A stretch of 64,000 nucleotides of DNA from contig NZ_JBHSNF010000004.1 of the NCBI RefSeq assembly GCF_042657065.1, positions 186,001-250,000 of the forward strand, written 5' to 3'. Source of the DNA: Rhodanobacter ginsengisoli (GTDB taxonomy: Bacteria > Pseudomonadota > Gammaproteobacteria > Xanthomonadales > Rhodanobacteraceae). A model generated the notes under the pieces. The model was not told the origin of the DNA. It worked only from the letters and a program-made list of their open reading frames with translations, and searched no databases. Position 1 is the first letter of the stretch. Every line of letters begins with the position of its first letter. Shown here one piece after another: positions 1 through 9,027 of the stretch. Both the position numbers and the translations under genes were made by a program.

Positions 1-261
1 GGGTGTCACGTCGAGCTTCCAGCGAAACCGCCGGTCGAACCGGCCCGAGCTGCTGCCCGGCCTGACCACCTCGCCCACGAACGCGCTGTCGAGCAGGCTG
101 CGCGCCCACATCGCCGCCTCGCTGTGTTCGGCGGCGTTGTGGGTCAGGCTGATCGAGGCCCCGGCCACCTTCATCAAGGCGGTGAACGCGATCGCCAGCA
201 GCATGATCGCGGCGATCACCTCGAGCAGGCTGAAACCCCGCTGCGGCCGGGAGCGGATCAT
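1..261 (-). CDS. gspI: Type II secretion minor pseudopilin GspI (partial, runs off left edge)
   Basis: N-terminal 87 codons of a minor pseudopilin of the type II secretion pseudopilus. It opens with MIRSRPQRGFSLLEVIAAIM: a short basic leader, the prepilin peptidase site G|FSLLE with the conserved Glu at +5, then a hydrophobic helix. The start ATG overlaps the gspH stop in an ATGA, so the two are translationally coupled. Position after gspH fits the usual G-H-I order and separates it from GspJ or GspK. The C-terminus lies outside the window. Confidence 0.85.
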   Translation of the reverse strand, partial: MIRSRPQRGFSLLEVIAAIMLLAIAFTALMKVAGASISLTHNAAEHSEAAMWARSLLDSAFVGEVVRPGSSSGRFDRRFRWKLDVTP

Positions 262-716
262 CGCGCCGCCACCGTGTCGACCACGCGCACTTCACCGGTC
301 AGCCACGACACGTTGACATGCCATTGCCGCTTGCCTCTCTGCAAGGTGATGCGCCCGCCGGTGGAACTGCCGTCGGGGAAAAAGCGGATGCGCCCGGTGT
401 GGTCGTTCGGCCGGTCCTCTTTCGCGCTGGTGATGCTCACGCGCAGGCCCTTGGGCAGGCGCACGTCCCGCTGCTTTACATTGCGATAGCTGTTGGCACG
501 GGTGTCCACGTCGAAACTCTGCTCCTGTCCGCGCACGATCGCCTGCGCCCGGGTCGCCCGCAAGGCGCCCGCCAGCTCGCTGCTGGCCGCGCGCACCCGC
601 GCGCTGGCCAGGCCCTGCGACACCGAGATCGAGACCGCCGCCGCGGCGATGCCGATCAACAGGATCACCGCCAGCATTTCCAGCAGGGTGAAACCATGGG
701 CGCGCGCGGCTTTCAT
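258..716 (-). CDS. gspH: Type II secretion minor pseudopilin GspH
   Basis: 152-residue minor pseudopilin thought to sit near the tip of the type II secretion pseudopilus in the periplasm. It has a short leader ending in HG|FTLLEMLAVILLIGI, the class III prepilin cleavage motif followed by a transmembrane helix, then a small C-terminal beta domain. The length matches the family. It starts 2 bases after the gspG stop and overlaps gspI by 4 bases, so the genes are one operon. H rather than I or J is inferred mainly from order and length. Confidence 0.85.
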   Translation of the reverse strand: MKAARAHGFTLLEMLAVILLIGIAAAAVSISVSQGLASARVRAASSELAGALRATRAQAIVRGQEQSFDVDTRANSYRNVKQRDVRLPKGLRVSITSAKEDRPNDHTGRIRFFPDGSSTGGRITLQRGKRQWHVNVSWLTGEVRVVDTVAAR

Positions 717-718
717 GC

Positions 719-1144
719 TTACTGCCAGTTCCCCACGTCCTTGCTGTAACCGTCCCCGCCCGGCTTGCCGTCCTGGCCATAGAAGATCAGGTCGAAACTG
801 CCGTGCTGACCCGGATACTGGTAGCCGAACGGGTGACCCCAGGGATCCTTCAGGCCGGATGACTTGGTATACGGGCCCTGCCAGTTCGTCGCATTGGCCG
901 GCTTCACCAGCAGGTCTTCCAGCTGTTGTGGCGGGGCGCCGTTGTCGAGCGCGTAGTTCTCGATCTTCTGGCTCAGCGTGGTCAGTTGCGCCTTGCCCGC
1001 GCCGTACTTGCCCTTGTCCACGTTCTTGCCGACCTGGGTCACCACCACCGCGCCGATGATGCCGATCAGCACGATCACCGCGAGCATTTCCAGCAGGGTG
1101 AAGCCGCCGTTCGAGCCGATACGTCGTGGTTGCCTGTACTGCAT
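719..1144 (-). CDS. gspG: Type II secretion major pseudopilin GspG
   Basis: Main subunit of the periplasmic pseudopilus that pushes folded exoproteins through the outer membrane secretin. The chosen start gives 141 residues, the usual size, and is preceded by GAGG eight bases upstream; an upstream in-frame ATG at 1174 has no visible ribosome site. The leader ends NGG|FTLLEMLAVIVLIG. The C-terminal part keeps the GspG signatures DPWGHPFGYQYPG and the acidic end YSKDVGNW, where calcium binds in the family. It lies between gspF and gspH. Confidence 0.93.
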   Translation of the reverse strand: MQYRQPRRIGSNGGFTLLEMLAVIVLIGIIGAVVVTQVGKNVDKGKYGAGKAQLTTLSQKIENYALDNGAPPQQLEDLLVKPANATNWQGPYTKSSGLKDPWGHPFGYQYPGQHGSFDLIFYGQDGKPGGDGYSKDVGNWQ

Positions 1145-1178
1145 CTGGATCACCTCGGGTTTGCGAAAAATCATGGGT

Positions 1179-2396
1179 CTATTGAATGTTGCTGGTCAGG
1201 CTGAGCAGCGGCAGCAGGATCGCGGCCATGATGATCGCCACCATCACCGTCATCACGATGGTCAGCGCCGGCACCAGCGCGGCCAGCAGACGATCGATCG
1301 CGCGCTTGGACTCGAGTTCAAACGTGTCGGCGACTTTCAGCAGCATGGTGTCGAGCTGACCGGCTTCCTCGCCGACCTGCACCATCTGCATCGCCAGGCG
1401 CGGAAACAGTTTCGACTGGCCCAGCGCCAGGCTCAGGCCGGAGCCGCCCTTGACCTGTTCGTGCGCCGTGCTCAGCGCCGTGTCCAGCGCCAGATTGGCG
1501 GTGACCTGGCGCGCGATGGTCAGCGCGCTCAGCAGCGGCACGCCATTCTTCAGCAGCGTGCCGAGCGTGCGCGCGATCCGCGCGGTCTCCACCTTCAGCA
1601 GCAGCGGGCCGACCAGGCGCATCTGCAGCAGTCGGGTATGCCAGGCCAGCCGCAGCGCGGGATCGCGCAGCCGGGCGCGCCAGCCGAACAGGCCGCCACC
1701 GAGCAGCAGCAGGATCAGCCACCACCACGACTGCAGCGTGTTGCCGAGCAGCAGCACCGCCTGGGTGATCCACGGGATCGGTACCTGCATGTCCTCGAAG
1801 ATCGGCACGAACTGCGGCACCACATAGGCCAGCAGCAGGATCAGCGAGCCGAGCACGCCGACCATCAGGAATGCCGGATAGATCAGCGCATTGACGATGC
1901 TGCCGCGCAGGGCCTGCGCCCGCTCCAGGTAATCGGCGAGCCGGCGCAGGGTTTCCTCCAGCGAGCCGCCCGCCTCGCCGGCGCGCACCAGGCTGACATA
2001 CAGCTTGGGGAACACGCCGTGCTCCTCGTCCAGCGCCGAAGACAGGGTATTGCCGCCGCGCACCCGGTCGCGCACGCGCTCGATCAGTTTCTTTGCGTTC
2101 TCGCCCTCGGGCAGCTCCAGCAGGATGCTGAGGGCGCGATCCAGCGGCTGGCCGGCACCGAGCAGGGTCGCCAGCTGATGGGTGAACTGGGCCAGCTGGT
2201 CACCGTTGAACGGCCCGCGCTTGAACAGCGCGGCCAGGCCGCTGCCGCCGCCGGCACCGTCGGCCGGCTGCGCTTCCAGCGGGGTGTGTCCCTGATCCTG
2301 CAGGCGGCCGATCACTTCCTCGACACTGGCCGCCTCCATCTGGCCTTCCAGCGTCTCGCCGGCTTCGCTGACGGCCTTGTAGCGGAACTGGGTCAT
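1179..2396 (-). CDS. gspF: Type II secretion inner-membrane platform protein GspF
   Basis: 405-residue polytopic inner-membrane protein that links the cytoplasmic ATPase GspE to pseudopilus assembly. It begins MTQFRYKAVSEAGETLEG, the standard GspF opening, and has two repeated cytoplasmic T2SSF domains (about residues 70-190 and 270-395), each followed by membrane helices. LAYVVPQFVPIFEDM and the C-terminal LPLLSLTSNIQ are typical. Length and order fit. The 213-bp gap to gspE upstream is filled by an inverted repeat element. Confidence 0.95.
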   Translation of the reverse strand: MTQFRYKAVSEAGETLEGQMEAASVEEVIGRLQDQGHTPLEAQPADGAGGGSGLAALFKRGPFNGDQLAQFTHQLATLLGAGQPLDRALSILLELPEGENAKKLIERVRDRVRGGNTLSSALDEEHGVFPKLYVSLVRAGEAGGSLEETLRRLADYLERAQALRGSIVNALIYPAFLMVGVLGSLILLLAYVVPQFVPIFEDMQVPIPWITQAVLLLGNTLQSWWWLILLLLGGGLFGWRARLRDPALRLAWHTRLLQMRLVGPLLLKVETARIARTLGTLLKNGVPLLSALTIARQVTANLALDTALSTAHEQVKGGSGLSLALGQSKLFPRLAMQMVQVGEEAGQLDTMLLKVADTFELESKRAIDRLLAALVPALTIVMTVMVAIIMAAILLPLLSLTSNIQ

Positions 2397-2437
2397 CGGG
2401 TTGCAGCCAGCCGCGACGCAAGGACGGGCCTGTTCCT

Positions 2438-2571
2438 CCTCTCCCCCCAGGGGAGAGGATCGAGGTGAGGGGCGGGTGCTCGCGGGGAATCGTCACGAGC
2501 GAGTGCTTCAGTTGGCGCGAATCCCGCGAGCACCCGCCCCTCACCCCTGCCCTCTCCCCGCAGGGGAGAGG
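2438..2571. repeat. REP-like doublet: two copies of a GC-rich hairpin element in opposite orientation
   Basis: Left arm 2438-2488 and right arm 2522-2571 are near-perfect reverse complements sharing GGGCGGGTGCTCGCGGG. Each arm also contains its own small hairpin CTCTCCCC/GGGGAGAG. A single related copy lies at 33459-33510. It sits between gspE and gspF without interrupting either. Such doublets are typical of REP/BIME elements in transcribed intergenic regions and could affect mRNA stability between the two genes; that role is inference. Confidence 0.8.
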
Positions 2572-2609
2572 GTATTCCCGCGCATCTCAGCCGTGAGGCG
2601 GCGTGCCGA

Positions 2610-4343
2610 TCAGCCTTCCTGCGTAACACGCAGCACCTCCTCCAGCGTGGTCACGCCGGCCACGGCCTTGGCGATGCCGTCTTCGTACATCGTGCGCATG
2701 CCCTCGGCGCGGGCCTGCTTCTCGATTTCCCCGGCGTCCGCGCGCTGCATCACCAGTCGCCGCAGCGGGTCGCTCATGGTCAGGAATTCCAGGATCGCGC
2801 GGCGCCCCCGGTAGCCGGTGGGATTGGCCGCACTGCTGCCCGGCTTCCACAACCGGATCGGCCGCTCGTCGGTGTATTTCTCCAGCTCGAACTGCGCCAC
2901 CACCTCGGGCAGCGCCTCGTACGGGATCGCGGTTTCCGGATCGAGCCGGCGCACCAGCCGCTGCGCCAGGATGCCGTTGATGGTGGAGCCGAGCAGGTAA
3001 TCCTCCACGCCCATGTCGAGCAGCCGCGTGATGCCGCCGGCGGCGCTGTTGGTGTGCAGCGTGGACAGCACCAGGTGACCGGTCAGCGCGGACTGGATCG
3101 CGATGCGGCAGGTTTCCAGGTCGCGCATCTCGCCGATCATGATCACATCCGGATCCTGGCGCATGATCGAGCGCAGCGCGCCGGAGAAATCCAGCCCGAT
3201 CTGCGGCTTCACCTGGATCTGGTTGATGCCCTCGAGCTGGTATTCGACCGGATCCTCGACCGTGATGATCTTCACGTCGGGGGTATTGATCTGCGACAGC
3301 GCGGTGTACAGCGTGGTGGTCTTGCCCGAGCCGGTCGGCCCGGTCACCAGCAGGATGCCGTGCGGCTTTTCCAGCACGTCGACGAAGCGCTGCTGGAAAT
3401 TGTCGGTGAAGCCGAGCGACTCGAAGTCGAACACCACCGACTCGCGGTCCAGGATACGCATCACCACCGATTCGCCGAAGCTGGTCGGCACGCTGGACAC
3501 GCGCAGGTCCAGCTCCTTGCCCTGCACGCGCAGCTGGATGCGGCCGTCCTGCGGCAACCGGCGCTCGGCGATGTTGAGCTTGGCCATGATCTTCACCCGC
3601 GAGATCACCGCCGCGGTGGAACTGGACGGCGGCGCTTCGACTTCATGCAGCACGCCGTCGATGCGATAGCGCACCTTCAGCCGGTTCTCGAACGGCTCGA
3701 TGTGCACGTCGGAGGCGCGCTGTTCGACCGCGCGCTGCAGGATCAGGTTGACCAGCCGGATGACCGGGGCCTCGGAGGCGAGATCGCGCAGGTGCTCGAC
3801 GTCGTCCTCTTCCGCCGCGCTGCCGTCCAGGTTCTCGACGATCGTGCCCATCGCCGAGCGACCACTGCCGTAATAACGTTCGATCAGACCGTCGATTTCC
3901 GAACGCAGACCCACGCGCAAGGCCACCGGGCGCCCCGCCGCCAGTTCCACCGCCTGCAAGGGATAGGGATCGGCGGGATCGGCCACGATCAGGGCAAGGC
4001 CGGCGACCTCGTCGAGCACGGGCACCACGTGCTGCTGCTTGAGAAAGCGCAGCGACAGTTCGAGGTCGGCCGGCGGCAGTTCCGGCGCATCGCGCGCGGA
4101 CAGCAACGGCACCTGCAGCAGCTCGGCCCAGGCTTCGGCGAGGTCGCGCTCGGACACCAGGCCCAGCCGCGCCATCAGCGCGGTCAGGGTGCCTTCGCTG
4201 GACTCCTCGTGCAATCGACGGGCGCGCCCCAGGTCGCTGTCCTTCAGACGGCCGCGCGCCACCAGCCACGCACATACCTCCGCCTCGCGATCGTTGCCGT
4301 TCGCGTCCGACCCGCCAATCGCCGGCTCAATAGCTGCCGACAT
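2610..4343 (-). CDS. gspE: Type II secretion ATPase GspE (XpsE-like)
   Basis: Cytoplasmic hexameric ATPase that powers type II secretion and heads the visible operon. Read from ATG 4343 it is 577 residues and starts MSAAIEPAIGG; an in-frame ATG at 4409 is possible. The N-terminal GspE/MshEN domain is followed by Walker A GPTGSGKTTTLYTAL, an Asp box, Walker B RQDPDVIMIGEMRD and a His box HLVLSTLHTN. The four-cysteine zinc motif found in many GspE proteins is not visible: the stretch after the His box has no cysteine. GspE rather than PilB is supported by the gspF-gspI genes downstream. Confidence 0.93.
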   Translation of the reverse strand: MSAAIEPAIGGSDANGNDREAEVCAWLVARGRLKDSDLGRARRLHEESSEGTLTALMARLGLVSERDLAEAWAELLQVPLLSARDAPELPPADLELSLRFLKQQHVVPVLDEVAGLALIVADPADPYPLQAVELAAGRPVALRVGLRSEIDGLIERYYGSGRSAMGTIVENLDGSAAEEDDVEHLRDLASEAPVIRLVNLILQRAVEQRASDVHIEPFENRLKVRYRIDGVLHEVEAPPSSSTAAVISRVKIMAKLNIAERRLPQDGRIQLRVQGKELDLRVSSVPTSFGESVVMRILDRESVVFDFESLGFTDNFQQRFVDVLEKPHGILLVTGPTGSGKTTTLYTALSQINTPDVKIITVEDPVEYQLEGINQIQVKPQIGLDFSGALRSIMRQDPDVIMIGEMRDLETCRIAIQSALTGHLVLSTLHTNSAAGGITRLLDMGVEDYLLGSTINGILAQRLVRRLDPETAIPYEALPEVVAQFELEKYTDERPIRLWKPGSSAANPTGYRGRRAILEFLTMSDPLRRLVMQRADAGEIEKQARAEGMRTMYEDGIAKAVAGVTTLEEVLRVTQEG

Positions 4344-4701
4344 CCTCCACCCCGCTCGATACGTGCCAACGGCGTCATCGCGCCCCTTCCACGAGACGAT
4401 GAGCGCCATAGTTATCACATCCGGCCGGCGACACGCGAATGTCCCCGGAGCTTGGCCCGCATGCCGTTCATGTTCCGCATGGCCCTCCATTGTGCCGGGT
4501 TGGCCGGCGATACAGGCGATACATCGCCTAGGAATATTTCCTGTATTGCGTACGTACGAGAGATTCACGCCGAAGTTCCGTTCAAAACTGCCGGCCTGTT
4601 CGCAAAGTCATGCGCCGGCGCCGGGTATCACTGACATGCAATTACGCTGTCATGCGCGATTGCTAGGTTCCGGCGTTGCATCCAACGAAGGGAGTCTCGT
4701 C
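4344..4701. promoter_or_regulatory. Divergent intergenic region between gspE and the secreted nuclease
   Basis: 358 bp holding the promoters of both transcripts. Around 4505-4570 it is AT-richer and contains GGCGATACAGGCGATACATC, a direct repeat of GGCGATACA followed by a reverse GGCGAT arm, and the palindrome CGTACGTACG. No confident -35/-10 pair could be chosen. Part of it may be coding if gspE uses an upstream start. Confidence 0.4.
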
Positions 4702-7461
4702 ATGCTTTGCACTCGTCGCGCCGTGGGGATGGCGCTGTGTCTCTTTGCGGCCTCGCTGCCCGCGCTGGCCTCCGATCTCACGATCAGCAATTTCCGCGTG
4801 CGCGGTCCGGCCGGCGGCAATGACGAATTCGTCGAATTGCACAACGGTTCGGGCGCACCCGTCGATGTGGGCGGCTATGCCCTGCTCGCCTCCAACGCAT
4901 CGGGGACGACCGGCAGCCGCGCCACCCTGCCTTCGGGCACATCGATTGCGCCGGGTTGCTACCTGCTGCTGACCAACCGCGCCAGCAGCGGTTACTCGGG
5001 CGGTGTCGTCGGCGACGTGGGCTACAACACCGGCGTCACCGATACCGGCGGCCTGGCCATCGCCGACGGTTCCGGCAACGTGATCGACCAGGTCGGCCTG
5101 AGCAGCGGCTCGGCGTATGGCGAGGGCACGCGCCTGGCGTCACTCGGTTCCAGCAATACCGACCAGTCCTATGCACGCCGCAGCGACGCGGCGGGCAACG
5201 TGCAGGACAGCGGCGACAACGCGGCCGATTTCACCGTGCAGGCTCCATCGGTACCGCACAACAGCGCCAGCACCTGCTCCGACGTGGGCCTCAGCGTGTC
5301 GGTGGCGGACGCCGCGGTGCCCGAGGGCGACGGCGGCACCACCGCGCTCGGTTTCAGGCTCACCCTGAGCAAGCCGGCGCCGGCCGCCGGGGTGCAGGTG
5401 CGCTTCACCACCGCCGATGGTGCCGCCACCGTGGCCGACGGCGACTACGACGCGCTGGACCAGGTGGTGACGTTCGCCGCCGGTGACACCGCGCAGACGG
5501 TCACCGTCACCGTGCACGGCGACACCCGGGTCGAGCCGGACGAGGATTTCGCGGTGCATCTGAGCGAGCCGTCGAACGGCCTGAATATCGCCCGCGGCGA
5601 TGCCATCGGCGCCATCCTCAACGACGATGCGGCGGAGGCGGAGATCTTCCAGATCCAGGGCGACGGCGCCGCTTCGCCATTCGTGGGCCAGCCGGTGATC
5701 ACGCGCAACAACATCGTCACCAGTGTCGGCCCCGGCGGCTTCACCATGCAGACGCCGGACCGCCGCGACGACCACAACCGGCTGACCTCGAACGGCGTGT
5801 ACGTGTTCACCGGCGCGGCCCCCCAGGTGACCGTGGGTGATGCGGTCGACGTGCGCGCCACGGTCGCCGAGTACTACGGTCTGACCGAACTGACCCATGC
5901 CCTGGTAAGCGTGGACAGCTCCGGCCACCGCTTGCCGCGCCCGGTGATCTTCGGCCGCGACGTGCCGTCCACGGATCCCGCCCACCTGTCCTGCGGCACG
6001 ACCAATTTCGAGTGCTTCGAGGGCATGCGCATCCTGGTGCTCGACGGTATCGTCGACCGGGCCAACCAGCGCTACGGCAACGACCCGTTCGCCGAAGTGT
6101 TCGTCAGCGCCGACGGCACCCGCTCGCTGCGTTCGCAGGGCGTCCCGTTCGGCACCTTGCCGTCCGACATCCACTCCGGCGTGTGGGACGGGAACCCCGA
6201 GGTGTTCGAGATGGATGCGGACGCGCTGGGCGCCGTCCCCGCCGGCACCGGCATCGATGCGGGCGCGCGCTTCATTGCCGACGGCGTGATGAGCTACAGC
6301 TACGGCGACTACGACTTCCAGCCGACCAGGCTGCGCATCCTCGACGCCAATCCGATGCCGCGCCCGGTGCACGACTCACATGATCCGCACGCGCTGCGCT
6401 TGGGCAGCCTCAACATGCTGCGCCTGTGCGACACGGACGGCGGCAACAGCCAGTACGAGTGCGGCGACCACGGCACGCCCGGCGAAGCCGATTTGAAGCT
6501 CAAGCTGCAACGCCTGTCCGCCTACATCGGCGGCGTGCTGAAACTGCCCGACGTGCTGGCCGCCGAGGAAGTGGAAAGCCTGCCGGTACTGCAGCAGCTG
6601 GCCGACCAGCTGGCCGCGGACTACCACATCACCTACAGCGCCCACCTGGTCGACGGCCACGACCCCAGCGGCATCGACGTGGGTTTCCTGGTGCGCACCG
6701 ACCGCGTGCGGGTGGACCAGGTGACCCAGCTCGGCGGCGATGCGACCTGGGTGGATCCGGGCACCGGCCAGTCCACCTACCTGCATGACCGCCCGCCGCT
6801 GTTGCTGGAGGCCACCATGCTGGATCGCCGCGGCTTCTCGTTCCGCCTGATGGCGGTGCACCCGAAGTCGCGCATCGGCGTGGACAGCGGCGCGGACGCG
6901 CCGCGCAACCGCGCGAAGCGTTTCGAGCAGGCCAGGGACATCGCACAGGACGTGCAGAAACTGCAGACCGACGCCAGGTCGACCTACGAACCGCTGGTCG
7001 TGCTGGGCGACTTCAATGCCTACCCGTTCACCGACGGCTGGGTCGACGTGGTCGGCGCCATCGCCGGCACCTACGACGACAGCGCCAACCAGCTCGACCT
7101 GGGCGGCAACATCGTGCGGCCGGCGCTGTGGAACGCGGTGCAATCGGTGCCGTCGAACGACCGCTACTCGTTCCTGTTCACCGAACAGCTGGGAGAAATC
7201 CAGGGCTACCAGCGCGCCGGCTCGTTCGACTCCGGTCGCGACGTGCCGGTGGCGCAGGTGCTGGACCAGGCCCTGCTCGACCGCCAAGCGCAGCGCTGCT
7301 TCCGGGGCTTCGAGTACGGCCGCGGCAACCTGGACGCACCCGACCAGACGCAGGACGATGCGGCCGCCGATCCCGGTATCCGCAAAGCCATCGGCGTGTC
7401 GGATCACGACGGCTTCGTGCTGGACCTGTCCTGCCCGGGTCACGCTCGCCACCGCCGCTGA
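4702..7461 (+). CDS. Secreted ExeM/NucH-type nuclease with lamin-tail and Calx-beta domains
   Basis: 919-residue exported protein. A signal peptide (MLCTRRAVGMALCLFAASLP, ending ALAS) is followed by a lamin-tail-type domain (about residues 22-190; VRGPAGGNDEFVELHNGSG), a Calx-beta domain (about 195-310; TTADGAATVADGDYDALDQ), an OB-like region and a C-terminal endonuclease/exonuclease/phosphatase fold. The last keeps VLAAEEVESLP, VVLGDFNAYP and GVSDHDGFV, the metal and catalytic Asp/His motifs. The domain order matches extracellular DNases of the ExeM/NucH family. GGGAG precedes the ATG. Being divergent from gspE-I, it is a plausible type II secretion substrate (inference). Extracellular DNA degradation or phosphate scavenging is the likely role. 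Confidence 0.85.
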   Translation: MLCTRRAVGMALCLFAASLPALASDLTISNFRVRGPAGGNDEFVELHNGSGAPVDVGGYALLASNASGTTGSRATLPSGTSIAPGCYLLLTNRASSGYSGGVVGDVGYNTGVTDTGGLAIADGSGNVIDQVGLSSGSAYGEGTRLASLGSSNTDQSYARRSDAAGNVQDSGDNAADFTVQAPSVPHNSASTCSDVGLSVSVADAAVPEGDGGTTALGFRLTLSKPAPAAGVQVRFTTADGAATVADGDYDALDQVVTFAAGDTAQTVTVTVHGDTRVEPDEDFAVHLSEPSNGLNIARGDAIGAILNDDAAEAEIFQIQGDGAASPFVGQPVITRNNIVTSVGPGGFTMQTPDRRDDHNRLTSNGVYVFTGAAPQVTVGDAVDVRATVAEYYGLTELTHALVSVDSSGHRLPRPVIFGRDVPSTDPAHLSCGTTNFECFEGMRILVLDGIVDRANQRYGNDPFAEVFVSADGTRSLRSQGVPFGTLPSDIHSGVWDGNPEVFEMDADALGAVPAGTGIDAGARFIADGVMSYSYGDYDFQPTRLRILDANPMPRPVHDSHDPHALRLGSLNMLRLCDTDGGNSQYECGDHGTPGEADLKLKLQRLSAYIGGVLKLPDVLAAEEVESLPVLQQLADQLAADYHITYSAHLVDGHDPSGIDVGFLVRTDRVRVDQVTQLGGDATWVDPGTGQSTYLHDRPPLLLEATMLDRRGFSFRLMAVHPKSRIGVDSGADAPRNRAKRFEQARDIAQDVQKLQTDARSTYEPLVVLGDFNAYPFTDGWVDVVGAIAGTYDDSANQLDLGGNIVRPALWNAVQSVPSNDRYSFLFTEQLGEIQGYQRAGSFDSGRDVPVAQVLDQALLDRQAQRCFRGFEYGRGNLDAPDQTQDDAAADPGIRKAIGVSDHDGFVLDLSCPGHARHRR

Positions 7462-7488
7462 GCGCGACCGAGCCGCATGCCATGAAGG

Positions 7489-7516
7489 AGGCCCGCCCGC
7501 GATGGCGGGCCTTTCT
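7489..7516 (+). terminator. Rho-independent terminator after the nuclease gene
   Basis: Nine-pair stem AGGCCCGCC/GGCGGGCCT with a 6-base loop, followed by TTCTCCCT. It lies 27 bases after the nuclease stop and before tatD. Confidence 0.75.
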
Positions 7517-7617
7517 CCCTGCAACGCGACACCCGGTCATCGGGGACCGCGGCGATGCGCCGGCTGCCCGCCACGGCCGGCGTCTGCGAGAATGACGGGT
7601 CGGCATACGGAAGACCC

Positions 7618-8427
7618 ATGCAGTTACTCGATATCGGCGCCAACCTGACCCACGAATCGTTCCAGCACGACCTCGACGCCGTGCTCCAGCGCGCGCTGGC
7701 GCACGGCGTCACGCGCATGCTCGTGACCGGCGCCTCGCGCGACGGCAGCCGTCATGCGGTGGCACTGGCCGAGGCCCACCCGGATCGGCTGTTCGCCACC
7801 GCCGGCGTGCACCCGCACCATGCGATCGACTACGACGACGCCACCGACGCCGAGCTGCGCGCGCTGGCGCAACATGCCGCCGTCCGCGCCGTCGGCGAGA
7901 CCGGGCTGGACTACAACCGCAACTACTCACCACGCGAGGTGCAGCTGCAGGTGTTCGAGCGGCAGCTGCAGATCGCGGTGGACCTGGGCAAACCGGTCTT
8001 CCTGCACCAGCGCGACGCGCATGCCGACTTCATCGCCATGCTGCGGCGCTATCGCGAGCGGCTGCCGGCCGCCGTGGTGCACTGCTTCACCGATACCGGC
8101 GAGGCACTGCGCGACTACCTGGCGCTGGACTGCCACATCGGCATCACCGGCTGGATCTGCGACGAACGTCGCGGCACCCACCTGCGCACACTGGTGCGCG
8201 AGATACCCGCGAACCGGCTGATGATCGAGACCGATGCGCCCTACCTGCTGCCACGCACGGTGCGGCCGCACCCGCCGCACCGGCGCAACGAGCCGATGTA
8301 CCTGAAGCACATCTGCGAGGAAATCGCCCGCGACCGCGGCGAACCGGCAGCGCTCACCGCGGCGAACAGCACGACCACGGCCGAGGCGTTCTTCGGCTTG
8401 CCGGCCCTCGCCGCGGGCACCCCCTAG
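7618..8427 (+). CDS. tatD: TatD-family metal-dependent DNase
   Basis: 269-residue cytoplasmic TIM-barrel hydrolase. The start MQLLDIGANLT matches true TatD (DIGxNLT) rather than the DxHxH start of the YcfH/YjjV branch. Further family motifs are AVGETGLDYNRNYS, KPVFLHQRDAH, VHCFTD and IETDAPYLLPR, which supply metal-binding and catalytic residues. TatD of E. coli is a 3'-5' exonuclease linked to DNA repair and DNA fragmentation. GGAAG precedes the chosen ATG; a longer in-frame ORF from 7555 lacks homology-like sequence. Confidence 0.92.
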   Translation: MQLLDIGANLTHESFQHDLDAVLQRALAHGVTRMLVTGASRDGSRHAVALAEAHPDRLFATAGVHPHHAIDYDDATDAELRALAQHAAVRAVGETGLDYNRNYSPREVQLQVFERQLQIAVDLGKPVFLHQRDAHADFIAMLRRYRERLPAAVVHCFTDTGEALRDYLALDCHIGITGWICDERRGTHLRTLVREIPANRLMIETDAPYLLPRTVRPHPPHRRNEPMYLKHICEEIARDRGEPAALTAANSTTTAEAFFGLPALAAGTP

Positions 8428-8461
8428 GGCGGCGACCGGCACGTGCGCCGGTCGGCTGCCG

Positions 8462-8998
8462 TCATTCAGCGATCACCCGGATCTGGCCGGGCGCCAGCCC
8501 GTCCAGCGCATGTTCGCCGACGCGCACGCGGATCAGCCTCAAGGTGGGAAAGCCGACTGCCGCGGTCATGCGGCGGACCTGGCGATTGCGCCCCTCGCGC
8601 AAGCTGAGGCTGAGCCAGCTGGTGGGGATCGCCTTGCGAAAACGCACCGGCGGGTCGCGCGGCCACAACCAGTCCGGTTCGGCGGCGAGCACCGCCTCGG
8701 CCGGCAGGGTCGGGCCATCATTCAGCGACACGCCCCGCCGCAACGCCTGCAGTGCCGCCTCGTCGATCGCACCGTCGACCTGCACCAGGTAGGTCTTGGC
8801 CTGCTTGTGGCGCGGGTCGGTCAGCCGATGGGCCAGTGGGCCGTCGTCGGTCAGCAGCAGCAGGCCCTCGCTGTCCTGATCCAGCCGTCCGGCCGCATAG
8901 ACGTCTTTTTGCCGGACGAACTCGGCCAGCGTGCGACGACCGCCCGCGTCGGTGAACTGGCACAGGACGCCGTATGGCTTGTTCAGTGCGATGAGCAT
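8462..8998 (-). CDS. rluE: 23S rRNA pseudouridine synthase RluE
   Basis: 178-residue RsuA/RluE-family pseudouridine synthase that isomerises a uridine in 23S rRNA. It opens LIALNKPYGVLCQFT, carries the catalytic-Asp motif AAGRLDQDSEGLLLLTDDG and the family motif EGRNRQVRRMTAAVG. There is no N-terminal S4 domain, as expected for RluE and unlike RsuA/RluB. It is convergent with tatD, with about 34 bases between stops. Confidence 0.9.
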   Translation of the reverse strand: MLIALNKPYGVLCQFTDAGGRRTLAEFVRQKDVYAAGRLDQDSEGLLLLTDDGPLAHRLTDPRHKQAKTYLVQVDGAIDEAALQALRRGVSLNDGPTLPAEAVLAAEPDWLWPRDPPVRFRKAIPTSWLSLSLREGRNRQVRRMTAAVGFPTLRLIRVRVGEHALDGLAPGQIRVIAE

Positions 8999-9027
8999 GG
9001 TGCGAAGGGGGCGAGGGACATCAAGAG

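Noticed and set aside
4039..4701. Upstream extension of the secreted nuclease frame
   Set aside because: It is antisense to gspE and would bury the signal peptide; the ATG at 4702 has a ribosome site and starts a clear signal sequence.
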